The position numbers were made by a program, and so were the translations under genes. The notes under the pieces are model-generated. The model saw only the letters and a program-made list of their open reading frames with translations. It did not search any database and was not told where the DNA came from. This document shows, one piece after another, positions 10,837-20,840 of a stretch of DNA of 64,000 nucleotides. How positions within the stretch are numbered: the stretch's first letter is position 1; the number at the start of each line of letters is the position of its first letter. Source of the stretch: Nemania diffusa (Eukaryota; Ascomycota; Sordariomycetes; Xylariales; Xylariaceae); NCBI GenBank assembly GCA_038501195.1, contig JBBPUQ010000001.1, forward strand, positions 5,952,001 through 6,016,000. Direction: 5' to 3'.

Positions 10837-12944
10837 ATGACACTACACAACATTTTAGGCACTTTCGCCATTGCTTTATGTGGGTTCTATCTCTACTCCA
10901 AGTTTCTGGGTCGCATCGGCCGACGCCCAGATAACTTGCCGCCTGGCCCTCCGACACTTCCTATCATAGGAAACTTTCATCAAATGCCAAAAAAGCCAGA
11001 GTTGACCGGGCCACACTTCGAAACGTGGGCCCGACAGTACGGCCCCATCTACTCTCTCGTCATCGGCACGCAAACTTGGATCGTTTTAAACAAGGACGAA
11101 GTAGTTCGAGACCTCTTAGATAAGCGAGGAGCTATCTACTCGTCTCGCCCCGACGCTTATCTCGCCCAGGATGTTTTTAGTGGCGGCATGCGCGCATTTC
11201 TGATGGTATGATCCTTTAACCTATCTCGGATTGCCTATCACTTCGAGAGGTTTAATGCGGCAATCATTGAAAGTCAAAAGTACTAATGATAGAGGGCAAT
11301 TAAAGAAGGATGATAAAATTTTCAAAATGAACCGGAGACTGGGCCGTGTTTACCTCAGCGAGAAGATATCGAAGCTCTATATCCCTTACCAGGACCTCGA
11401 GAGTAAGGCCATGCTTGTGGGACTTTTAGAACAGCCTGAGCTATTCATCGACCATTTCAGGCGCTATGCGGCCTCCCTAGCAACTGAAGTAATTTTCGGT
11501 TTTCGTATCCTCACCGAAAACGATCCGGTGTTTAGAGACATATCTGATGTTCGTAAATCCGGGTCATTTTAGGTATCCTACGCACGGATAGCCTCTGCTC
11601 AAACTACTAATGGTCTACACAGTCATTTGATCGCTTTTCTGAGATATCTTTTTCTTTGGTATGTTAATAATAGTATAATTTGCTCTAGCATGGGAATTCT
11701 ATAAGCTAATTAGTTATTACTTTCTCAACCAGGCCGCAACTTTATTAGACATGTTCCCGCTCCTGAGATGGCTACCTGACTTTCTAGTACCAGCGAAACG
11801 GCGTGCGAGGGCATTTCACAAAGCCGAGCGCAAGCGCTTCTTGAGTCTGTATTTAGCCACGAAGAAGAAGACAGTTGATGGTACAGCCATAGTAAGTTGA
11901 GAGTGATAGAAAAGCAAGGAAAGCATCTACTTGTCCTGAGACTAGATGCAAATAGATGCAGATTGTGAACGAAGTGAGTTAGCACCGTAGCTGACCCCAT
12001 TACAGCCCTGTTTTTCTCGTTACCTCGTACAGATACAGGAGGAGGAGAACCTATCAGATTACCACGCAGCCTATACGAGCGGGTCGCTCCTACAAGGCGG
12101 CATGGGTTCGACAGCGGAAACACTGACAGGTTTCATGAAAGCTTTGATGCTCTTCCCCGACGTCCCCAAAGCCGCACAGACCGAGCTGGACCGCGTATGT
12201 GGCGCCCGCATGCCCGAACTACACGATTGGCCCAATCTCCCCTATATCAGGGGCTGTGTGAAAGAGAGTCTGCGATGGATGGCCGCCAGCCCGCTCGGGA
12301 TCCCACATCAGTTGACGGCCGATGATGTTTACATGGGCTACAGGTTGCCTAAGGGTGCTACCGTGATCTGCAACGTACGGTGAGTTTTGTCACACAGTAT
12401 ATATCTACCTTTTTAATAATGGTGCCTGCCACCAGCCATTTTCATTTCCATTTCCTGACTTGCGAAATGTTCTATCTGATAAAATCTGCTCAAACATAGC
12501 GCGATACATAACGATGCCACGCGATATCCGAATCCGCTTGTCTTCGACCCGACGCGGTGGGCACATGATGAACAAACAGCAGCGCAGGCGGCAACTAATC
12601 CTGACGTATCACAGCGAGATCACTTCATGTTTGGCGCCGGCCGGCGCATATGCCAAGGGATCCACATCGCGGAACGGTCTCTCTTTTTGGTGATCGCTCG
12701 ACTGCTGTGGGGATTTAACTTCCATAGGGCTGTAGATCCGGCTACCGGGCATGAGATCCCAATCCCGGGGCCAGATCACCTCCAGGGCGGCATTTTCGTT
12801 ATGCCTCGACCCTTCTCAGTAAATATTGTGCCGCGCGACACGACAAAAGCAGGAGCAGTCAGGAGTGCGTGGGATGAAGCGAGGGAGCACTGCTTGGATG
12901 AGAACATGCAATGGAAGGATGTCCCCAAAGTTTCCGTGGTATAA
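10837..12944 (+). CDS. Cytochrome P450 monooxygenase with variant I-helix
   Basis: Seven-exon model: join(10837..11205, 11306..11548, 11623..11658, 11733..11891, 11962..11973, 12033..12379, 12500..12944), 536 residues. Exon lengths sum exactly to codons. It resembles the fungal CYP group around O-methylsterigmatocystin oxidoreductase-like enzymes. Visible: N-terminal anchor, PPGPPTLPIIGNFHQMP hinge, IPYQDLESKAML, ESLR (ExxR, about 351), DPTRW, and heme loop FGAGRRICQG (Cys about 440). Odd points: the I-helix reads GGMGST where an acidic residue normally precedes the threonine; the tryptophan usual in the C-helix and the one before AIHND are absent; exon 5 is only 12 bases; the intron at 11549 needs a GTTCGT donor. 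These could mean altered chemistry or early decay. Exons 2, 3 and 5 are the least certain. Confidence 0.75.
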
Positions 12945-13418
12945 TTTGAAGAGTACCCGCTACGAGAATGGACGGAATTATGAATGTTCTCAAAATTCTA
13001 CCCTTTTTCAATACTTTTCCAATTTGCGGACGAAAAACCCGGAATTTGGAATCAGTTTACATTCGAAATAACCTAAAATACTAGCGTGCACATATGCATT
13101 AGGTAGTCTACGATCGTATTTTATGTCCTGGCAATCGACGGTCACTCAGTTCCTAAATTTAGTTTTAATTCATCTATGCAGTACACGCAGCCCGCGAGAT
13201 GCAATGCTGATAAGCGGGGCGATGTAATTCAACGAATCTATTCCCTGTGATATCAATCAAGCATAACATCCTGTGACCTAACAAGCATGGAGATGATTTT
13301 ATTGGTTTTCGCTCTACTAGCGTCAGCGAAATTAAACGAGATGCTCATGACATGCTCATGACAACTCGCAATGGGCTATAATTAAACAGAAATTGGTTTT
13401 GATTAATTTGGGGGCGGT

Positions 13419-13445
13419 GGTAGGCTAGGTAGTACCTAGCCTACC
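13419..13445. repeat. Perfect palindrome built on CTAGGTA
   Basis: Thirteen-base arms (GGTAGGCTAGGTA and its reverse complement) flank a single central G. It continues into CTACCTACGTG. The CTAGGTA motif recurs elsewhere between genes, for example near 23915 and 55370-55490. Confidence 0.8.
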
Positions 13446-13804
13446 TACCTACGTGTATGATACCTAAAGGGATGAAATGCTACGCGCAGTACTCGGCACC
13501 TAGTATAGGCATCTGTCCGCAGCCACCCGAGCACCCCGCGTCCTACCACTCTTTGTCTTCGGTAAGTCAGCGCGTATGGTGCCACAGCATCCTACCACAC
13601 AGGTTAGATACGGGTTTGAGCCTGAAAAGTCTCAAGTTAAATATCCATCATTCGCCCATGGCTTTCTAGATGTTCTCTATGCCTGCTTAGTACATATTTA
13701 GCAATCCCCACCCCACCACCACCATTCACACTTAGCTTAATAGTCCACAGATTGATCGAACTTCCAGTCAGTCGTGAATTAGTCTACTGACTGCCTTTAA
13801 TTGT

Positions 13805-13812
13805 TATATAAA
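13805..13812 (+). promoter_or_regulatory. TATA-like box of second P450
   Basis: TATATAAA lies about 24-31 bases before the ATG at 13836. It is very close, so transcription would start near or at the start codon unless another initiator is used. Confidence 0.4.
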
Positions 13813-13835
13813 CCGGTCCTGGTTCTCTCGGTAAA

Positions 13836-15580
13836 ATGTTGGGTACAATCGCTGGATACCTACTTTATGCACTGATTTTTATTGTAAGCAACCACTCTTT
13901 CAATAACTTTAGATTGAGGAATTAATCAATCTAATCTCGCAAACCCTATTATCACCAGGTACCTTCAATAATCGCATACCGGCTTCTATTGCACCCCCTC
14001 AGCAGGTATCCAGGGCCTTTCCTCGCCAAGTTAACAGATGCATATGCTGGCGTGATCGCCTCGCAGAGGCGGCTGCATTTGGTCGCCTACGAATCTCACG
14101 AGAAATATGGTATTATGGCTACATCCTGAGCTCTGTATCAGAGACCATCATCCTAATCATGTTACAGGGCCTGTCATTAGAATGGCCCCAAACAGGATCC
14201 TTTTCAACACTGCCACGGCGTTTCGAGGTGAGTTTCTGGTTCGCTTGCCCCTTCATCTGGGCGCTGAGTTGACTGACATTTCATTACCGCCAAGCCATTT
14301 ACCGGGACGACGATCGTATCACTAAAGCTCCTGTATATGAGCTCATAACAAGGAATGGAGTGTACAGCGTCTTTAATACTCTGGATCGGGATGCGCATCG
14401 GTCTAAACGGAAGGTTGTGGCTCTGGCCTTTTCAGAGAAGGCGACGCGGTCCTTCACACCTGTCCTGCTGCCACATATCAACGTCTGTCTCCGCCAGTTC
14501 CTCCAGTCCTCCGGCCAGCCGGTGAACATGACGCGACAGATGAGCCACCTTGCCATAGACGTCGTGGGGAAGCTCGCGCTGGGCTACGACTTGGACACGC
14601 AGACGAGCGAAACGAACCGCTTCTTCGCAAAAGCCCTGACCCTCGGCTTCTTCGTGAGCAACATCTCGCTGCATTTCCCGGCATTCCATAACGTCCACAC
14701 CAACCGCGTGTTCGACTACATCTTTTGGGAGGCGCGTGAGAAGTTCACTCGCCTGCTTGAGATCATGGTGCGCTCCCGCCTCGCAGTAGACACGCACGCA
14801 AAGCCCGACTTGTTCTCCTTCGTCGCCGAGGGGCTGCCCGCCGAGGCGGCCAAGACGCGCGACAGCGCCATCTGGAAGGAGGCCATGGTGTTCCTCGTCG
14901 CTGGCGGCGACTCAGTGGCGACGGCCATGACGTCCACGTTCTTCTACCTGTCGCGAAACCCAGCCTGCTACGCGCGCCTGGCCTCCGAGATCCGCTCCGC
15001 GTTCTCGAGCGGCCGCGACATCACCAGCGGGCCGCAGCTGGCCGGCTGCCACTACCTGCGCGCGTGCATCGACGAAGCCCTCCGCATGTCACCCCCAATA
15101 TCCGCGAACCTGTGGCGAAAGCAGATCGACGCGGACAAGGAGCCCCTATTCGTAGACGGCCACTTCATTCCCCGAGGCACGTTCTTCGGCGTGAATGTAT
15201 ATGCGCTGAGTCACAATGCCGAGGTGTTCCCCGAGCCGTTCGCGTTCAAGCCGGAGCGTTGGCTTGACGTGGGGGAGGGGGAGGGTGCCCGGAAGCCGAT
15301 GCTGGAGGCCTTCGCGAGCTTCTCCATCGGTCCGCGCAACTGTGTGGGGAAGCCATTTGCGTACTTAGAAACATCTATCATCATCGCTAAGACGCTTTGG
15401 TATTTTGATTTTGAACCGGCTCCTGGTCCGCTTGGTCGTGTTGGAGAGGCCACAGACAGAGGTAGGCCACAGGAATTTTGCACCCATGACGGTTTTAATT
15501 CGAGCCATGATGGTCCGTACCTCGTGTTTAAAGCAAGAAATGATGTGTCTTTGGAGAAAGATTCGGATGAAAGCATGTAG
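13836..15580 (+). CDS. Cytochrome P450 monooxygenase
   Basis: Four-exon model: join(13836..13883, 13959..14109, 14168..14227, 14295..15580), 514 residues, introns with GTAAGC, GTATTA and GTGAGT donors. The N-terminus is a membrane anchor followed by YRLLLHPLSRYPGPFLAK, the classic fungal CYP hinge. The chain continues GPVIRMAPNRILF, then I-helix AGGDSVAT (about 290), EALR (ExxR), FKPERW, and heme loop FSIGPRNCVGK (Cys about 436). All catalytic features are intact. It would act on the endoplasmic reticulum with a P450 reductase; the substrate is unknown. It follows the first P450 on the same strand and probably belongs to the same oxidative group. The last exon is noticeably more GC-rich than its surroundings, perhaps just codon bias. 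Confidence 0.9.
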
Positions 15581-16273
15581 AAAAAGATTGAGGGAGAAGG
15601 TTTCAGTATCGCGATTGAAACTGCTAATATTTTCAGAATTCTCTGCTCTCACTAGAGCACAAAAATGAGGTTTTTTTTTCTATACTAGAAATTTTATTTG
15701 CAGTATTATCCGGTGTTAGCTCTATGATTAGCTGCGCTCATACTCTTTCTAGAAGCTGCTAAAAATGATTAAATCATAAACCCCATTGCTTGCTCGTCCA
15801 CCAAGTTGCTTACATCGCGTAGTGAATAGCTAATATCTGATGTCAGATACCGAAGATTTAGGCTCTGCCATATTCACGTGCAATATGTAGGCAATTAATT
15901 ACCTTTGCGCTCCGGTCAAATTACTTATATATATATATATATATATACTACTCTATAAATAAACAGATGCTTTTTGGGTTTTACTGCTATCTAAAACTGA
16001 CATAAGCAGTGGCGAAGGAAAAAAATGGTTCACGCATGGCTTGATCGTGCTGTGCTGGTATGATTTCACGGCGTATGTCACGGTATGTGGGCTGGATTAT
16101 TCTTTAACTACCTAGTCCCGAAATGTTCGAGTTGAGACTAATAAATTATATAAGCTTCCTCATCTTAAAACTACAATTGACCCCGTGTTTCCCTCGTACT
16201 TCCCTCGTACTCCAGTACTCTTATTCATAACCAAGATACCCAATCCTCTATACTGATAATCATCTCCAACTTC
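15581..16273. other. Convergent intergenic region with TA microsatellite
   Basis: This lies between the 3' ends of the plus-strand P450 and the minus-strand metalloprotease. A TA dinucleotide run of about a dozen units lies at 15925-15949. No supported gene. Confidence 0.6.
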
Positions 16274-17219
16274 TTAATCATAGTTAGGTGGATTTTGCGT
16301 GAAAAATTGATCATACATGGTAGGATCTGCAGCGCACTCCCTGCTGATCCAAGCATCCAGCGACATCCATGCATAGCTGTCCGCGTTGATCTCGGCGAGG
16401 CCCGGCTGTTCATCTTGATTGATCAGACCATGGACGCGTGGGGGGTCGTACGCTGGGACCCCGTCCGCGTTATTCACGTCGACTATCTGGTCTTCCAGGG
16501 CCGATTCTGGGCCTACAGAACTGTAATGCATCATCTCGTGTAGGGCCACGCGTGAGAAGGTGTCTATCTTGTCACTAGGATAGGGGTCGAAATCGCCACA
16601 CTGTCCAGCGCGCGTCGCTCCGTTGGGCCTGTCCCAAGCAATGTCGCAGAAGTGGATTTTCTCCCGGTCGTCTAGATCGTCTGTGTCAGTGTAGGCGAGA
16701 GTCCCCTCGTCAGCGCAAGTTCCAGCGAAGTCTATAGATGCAGGTGTCAGTCAGACCGAGTTGGAATAATAAATCTAGGGGCATGCATTCTGTTTACGTA
16801 CCAAGGTTGTCCACGACGAAAGTGCCCACAACCTCTCCAATAGAGCCATCTGTGCTGCTCGTGCCAGCGATCAAGTTCAATGCAGATTCAACATTGCCTT
16901 GGCTATCGTCCTCGTCATCGCTCAGGGCAAAGTATCGTTGGTACACACGGTTGCCAGTTGCAGCGGAGTTTGAGCCATAACTCGAAATGGCACGCATCTC
17001 TCCGCTACAGATGATATCGTGGAGTGTTTGAAGGTGGGCAACATCGTTGGCGTTACCAGTATCGAAATTGAGGTACTGCCATTCGTGCCCACATGCATCT
17101 GCGAGTGGATATGAAGATGGTGCTGGGGGGTCTCGTCGTTGAACTCGAGAAGGCCGGAGGGGATTTGCAATCGCCGTGGCAGCCAGCAGGGCTAGAGCCA
17201 AAGCCTTGGGCATCGACAT
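16274..17219 (-). CDS. Secreted HExxH zinc metalloprotease-like protein
   Basis: Model: complement(join(16274..16731, 16802..17219)), 291 residues. The intron has donor GTACGT and acceptor TATAG, phase 1. The N-terminus is a signal peptide (hydrophobic ALALALLAATAIA) followed by a basic VQRR site that could be a propeptide cleavage point. The second exon encodes ALHEMMHYSSVGP, with the zinc ligands HEMMH at about 204-208, and a downstream NADSYAWMSLDAW segment like that of fungal deuterolysin-related (M35-like) or lysine-specific metallo-endopeptidase-type proteins, where an Asp further on gives the third ligand. Cysteines at CADEG, FCDIAW, QCGDF and RECAA suggest disulphides. Probable role: extracellular protein degradation. 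The class is secure; the exact peptidase family is not. Confidence 0.82.
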
Positions 17220-17922
17220 CGTAGAATAGTAGTGAAGTGAGAACTGATTATGAGTAATGTACTTGAGTAAAGCTGTTGAATATTGACGAGTCTATTCTGA
17301 ATAATGTGCCTGTGGCCAGTCACCTTATATAGCCATCTTGTTTCGTCGCCATCCCATGGGAACATAATCATGCTTTAATTTTTACATCCTTCCTTCGCTC
17401 TCAGTCAGCTTCTATATGTATAGTTTATGGTCTTCATCTGACGGTTTGGGCCCCTATTTTTAGTTATTGGTTGGGGTCCCGAAATTATTAAATGGCATGA
17501 TATTTCTACTGTCCAGTTGGAGTTGAAGCCCGGTGAGGCTCTACCGACTGACATTAGCTAGATCCGGTCATTGTTATCTCATACGACTAATAAAATGGGC
17601 TATGTAGCAGAAATTTTCATGGCCTTTATCCTCTTGGGAGGAAGATTTTCCTTTTCTTAGCTAAGAAGGAAGTTCGACAGCGCTTACAGGGCCCAGCGTG
17701 ACTGTGTGATCGACGACGTCTTGGCGGTCATGCTTCGAGACACAGCCATAATAAGGGATTTTTAGCCTGCAATAGCCGCTCCTCTATGCGCATTGACGTC
17801 ACCTCTCTCTCGCATTAATTATAGACATATGCACGACGTTTAGTACACTCGCCTTTTATAACCTTGCAATACGTTTTCGATTCGGCCACGGCTGAATACG
17901 ACATCGCTCCCCCCCCTTAAAA
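17220..17922. promoter_or_regulatory. Divergent promoter region, metalloprotease and 17923 gene
   Basis: This 703-base gap lies between divergent start codons. Minus-strand TATATAAG is at 17324-17331, about 105 bases before the metalloprotease ATG. Plus-strand TTTTATAA is at 17854-17861, about 62 bases before the 17923 ATG. A poly-C run sits just before that ATG. Confidence 0.5.
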
Positions 17923-19095
17923 ATGGAATCACTACGTATTCACACGGCCATCAATAGTCGATACAGGGTCTTCGACACTTTGGGGCAGCTGCCTTTCAGC
18001 ATCGTCTTTGGTCTCTGTCGCCGCTCGCCAGAGGATATAGATCCACGGTCTATCGTCTTACAAACCAAACACTCGGCTTTGGACGTACCCTATGCGATTG
18101 CACACGGACTACTTACGCTGTATGAGCAGCATGATGGCAACGAGCCAGATACAGAGGTCGATGTTTCAGGCCAACTGAAATCTTTGGAGGCCGACAGCGA
18201 GGATGAAGAGTACCTGACCCTCCACTCGCCAATCAATAGGACAGAGCACTGGCGGAACGCCTTCACCATCTACCAGTATCGCATTGACCCCAAGAGCGAA
18301 CTGGCCTCGATGCTGGAATCCGGCAAGAAGTACACAATCAGGCTCACTAGCGAAGACTTAGGCGTCAAGTGGTGGACCTACAGTGACGCGGTCCAGCCCC
18401 TGAACAATCCGAAATTGACTGCACAGACTTCAGAAACCCGCAAGTTGGTCAACAGCAAGCCATCTGCTGGCAAAGCAAGTTTCTTAGTAGCTTCGGCACT
18501 GCCCTATCCACCCAAGACACACATGCACATGAAACTAGCCCAAGACGGCAGCGCGGTCTTTATAGATATAACGATGATCAACACCGGGTCCCAACCTATC
18601 AATGTGCAGACACGCGGGCGTCAACGCTTCCTAGTTCCGTGGGGTCCTTTCCAGCCCGAAGAAGAATCCGAGGATACCCGGCCCCGTATCATCGACAGTA
18701 TTTCGCCAAGGCCTGGCTCCAGTCTTCGCATCGTAGATACCGCCACGGGGGATGCGATTCGGGAGCCTAAGAAGCCGGGGCCATGTGGTCCGTTGTACGA
18801 CTCTAGGACAGACCCCCGGCCCGAACTGGAATCCCTAGTGACCCTCATACCGAGTCAACTATTCGTCAGACGAGTAGATATTAGCGAGCTGCTTGACGAC
18901 CTACCCGACGGGAACTATCGTGTTCTGATGGAGCCTCGTGGTGTATGGTGGTGCTTCGGCAGTTTTGATGACCTTTCAGATGAGGGAGATTATCGAGTCG
19001 CAAAGCGGTTCTATCAGACCACGGTCCCACCCTTGGTTCTGGAGACAGATGATGTGATAGAGCTGCAGATTGAGAGCGGAAGACTTGTAAAATAA
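17923..19095 (+). CDS. Uncharacterised single-exon fungal protein
   Basis: The open frame has 390 residues and no intron. I do not recognise a named domain. The N-terminal segment (RVFDTLGQLPFSIVFGLCRRSPEDIDPR) resembles a family of hypothetical ascomycete proteins with beta-rich repeats, but I cannot name it. There is no signal peptide or membrane segment, so it is probably cytosolic. An acidic patch at about 88-100 (SLEADSEDEEY) and a run of prolines and charged residues in the middle suggest flexible linkers between beta-sandwich-like parts. Its length, normal base composition and TATA-like box upstream support a real gene. It is divergent from the metalloprotease; a functional link is possible but unsupported. 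Confidence 0.75.
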   Translation: MESLRIHTAINSRYRVFDTLGQLPFSIVFGLCRRSPEDIDPRSIVLQTKHSALDVPYAIAHGLLTLYEQHDGNEPDTEVDVSGQLKSLEADSEDEEYLTLHSPINRTEHWRNAFTIYQYRIDPKSELASMLESGKKYTIRLTSEDLGVKWWTYSDAVQPLNNPKLTAQTSETRKLVNSKPSAGKASFLVASALPYPPKTHMHMKLAQDGSAVFIDITMINTGSQPINVQTRGRQRFLVPWGPFQPEEESEDTRPRIIDSISPRPGSSLRIVDTATGDAIREPKKPGPCGPLYDSRTDPRPELESLVTLIPSQLFVRRVDISELLDDLPDGNYRVLMEPRGVWWCFGSFDDLSDEGDYRVAKRFYQTTVPPLVLETDDVIELQIESGRLVK

Positions 19096-19261
19096 GAATA
19101 GGGCCTAAGTATACTCTTGATATGGAGAGACGAATGCTCCGATATGATGAGCCGGAGGTAGAATAATGTGACCACATTCACTCAGTCCTGTTATCTGTTA
19201 GTTACCAATCCTCCAGCTTGTCAGAACTGGGAGGTAGGGATACATATGCTCCACACGCAGT

Positions 19262-19437
19262 GCTAACACATATAAAAAAGCTATAAGCTTTTAACCTATA
19301 TAATAAAACTTAAACTTTTAAATAATTAATAAAATTATAAAATATTTATTTTAATAAATTATAAAATTAAATTTGTTTAGTAAATATATTTTTATTTTAA
19401 ATGTTTAATTATTTAAAATAATAATATATATTAAACT
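19262..19437. repeat. Short A/T-rich tract
   Basis: About 175 bases with almost no G or C sit between two stretches of ordinary composition. It is probably a small degraded insertion, but no terminal repeats or duplication could be defined. Confidence 0.45.
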
Positions 19438-19544
19438 AGAGGCCCCTTGGGGTCAGGGGCAAGGAAGCCTTCGTTTTAAAGGGCTACAAGCCATACAAGC
19501 CATACAGGCCACACAGGCTATACAGACCCTCGACAGGCTATAGG

Positions 19545-19662
19545 GAACGAAGGCAGCCCTCTCTTTTAGCCTCCTTCCTACCAACCGTGTGCTCCGCCGC
19601 GTAAGCGCTTCGCGCGCGCGCCTCCGCTCCCTCCCAGCTAAAGGAGAGGACTGCCTTCGTTT
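19545..19662. repeat. Inverted repeat with GCCTTCGTT ends
   Basis: Arms at about 19545-19570 and 19635-19662 share GAACGAAGGCAGCCCTCTC and its complement with few mismatches. The loop is GC-rich and holds a CGCGCGCGCG run. A further partial copy (AAGCCTTCGTTTTA) and 10-base ACAAGCCAT-type tandem units stand just upstream at 19465-19530. It looks like a small fold-back element. Confidence 0.6.
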
Positions 19663-19698
19663 TTAACGCCTATATTCTGTAGCCAAAAGTCCTACCTA

Positions 19699-19927
19699 TC
19701 CCTTTGGGTGCCGTTTCAGCTCCGGGACATAAAAACTGGAATAAGTGACATAGATAACGTAATATCGAGGCGTACTATATAGCCGATCTAACTAATTATA
19801 TAACTATCCGAGTAGTTTTAACCACTCGGATCTTTTCCTGTTAGTTACGTAAACAGTACTATATTCTCTTATTCATGTTACAAACTCCACTTTTTATGTC
19901 CTGGAGCTAAAACGGCACCCAAAAGGA
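19699..19927. mobile_element. 229-bp MITE, TA target duplication
   Basis: Terminal inverted repeats of about 44 bp begin TCCCTTTGGGTGCCGTTT; the two arms differ at a few C/T or G/A sites. TA flanks each end (19697-19698 and 19928-19929), as for Tc1/mariner-type elements. The middle contains a second hairpin, ATCCGAGT with its complement. There is no coding capacity. The terminal sequence is related to those of the elements at 35777-40997 and 42119-42302. Confidence 0.8.
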
Positions 19928-19955
19928 TAGGTTAGGTCAGGTAAGTCAGGTAAGA

Positions 19956-20042
19956 GATGAGCTAAAAGGCAAAGACCACTTAGCGCTGTTAAGAATCGAA
20001 CTTAACCCCGATTAGTAGTCACATCATCTACACTGCACAACT
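19956..20042 (-). repeat. tRNA-like Pol III repeat, copy 1
   Basis: An 87-base unit, 92% or so identical by eye to that at 20254-20340 and in the same orientation. On the minus strand it carries an A-box-like TGTGCAGTGTAG and a B-box-like AAGTTCGATTC with a T-arm stem on both sides (TTAAG/CTTAA). A full tRNA cloverleaf with a matching 5' acceptor strand is not seen, so this is better read as tRNA-derived (SINE-like) or a decayed tRNA. Confidence 0.6.
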
Positions 20043-20253
20043 CGTCCCCCATTAACAAGAGCCGCCCCTGGCTTTTTTACAGCTTTTTTTATCTTATTTA
20101 GCTTGCTTAAGGTATTATTGCGCACTGCGATTTATTACTTAGGACTTATAAGCGTATTTTCGGATTACTCGGTAGCTGGATCGAACAGGTAGCTTTAAGA
20201 TTACTCAGCAGATGTTTCAACAGGAGCTTGAATTCGAGCTAACAGCGCTACTA

Positions 20254-20340
20254 GATGAGCTAAAAAGCGAAGACCACTTAGCGCTGTTAGGAATCGAACC
20301 TAACCCCGATTAGTAGTCACATTATCCACACTGCACAACT
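20254..20340 (-). repeat. tRNA-like Pol III repeat, copy 2
   Basis: The better-preserved copy. On the minus strand, GGTTCGATTCC matches the Pol III B-box consensus exactly and is framed by a perfect five-base T stem TTAGG/CCTAA with a seven-base loop. An A-box-like TGTGCAGTGTGG lies about 35 bases upstream. Just outside, TAACAGCGCTA (20240-20250) is the inverted copy of the TTAGCGCTGTTA inside the unit, so part of the unit can fold back. Differences from copy 1 are C/T or G/A changes. Confidence 0.65.
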
Positions 20341-20519
20341 GTAAGTAGGTAGGTCAGGTGGGTCCAGGTCAGGTAAGTCCCGACCCTAGCAACCTTATCT
20401 AATCAATACAAGTAGGCCCTGCAAGCCTACAAGCTTAACAACCCTCAAATCAAGCCACACTAGCCACTTTATACTAGCCACTTCAATATAGCCCTTCCAA
20501 TCCTAGCCCTAGGTCCTGG

Positions 20520-20840
20520 GCCCTTGTTGACTTGCAGTCAGGTCTGCAGGTAGGTCTGCAGACAGGTTCGCAGGTCGGTCTGCAAGTCGGTTGATTGGTA
20601 GGTTGGTAAGTAGGTCGGTCACCTGGCAGGTAGGTAGGCCGGCTAGTGAACCACTTGGTAGACTGGCAGGTCGCCAGGCAAGTCGGTCAGTCACCTGACA
20701 GGTCGGTAGGTTGGTTAGTCACCTGACTGGTAGGTAGGTAGGTTGACTGGTAGGTAGGTTGGTTCCTTGACCAGTAGGTCACCTGACAAGTAGGTCACCT
20801 AACAGGTAGGCAGGTCAGTTAGCCACCTGTGGGTGTGTGT
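20520..20840. repeat. GGTA/GGTC minisatellite
   Basis: About 320 bases of degenerate four-base units GGTA, GGTC and GGTT arranged in higher-order blocks such as CACCTGACAGGTAGGT and GGTCTGCAGGTAGGTCTGCA. Open frames across it are artefacts of the repeat. Confidence 0.75.

Larger units (their letters stand above)
12945..13835. other. Intergenic region between the two P450 genes
   Basis: This 891-base gap holds the 3' flank of one P450 and the promoter of the next, plus a perfect 27-base palindrome at 13419-13445. The open frame at 13457-13669 has no family resemblance and no splice context, so it is not annotated as a gene. Confidence 0.55.

Noticed and set aside
19956..20340. Two functional tRNA genes
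   Set aside because: B-box and T-arm are present but no matching 5' acceptor strand or convincing anticodon arm could be placed.
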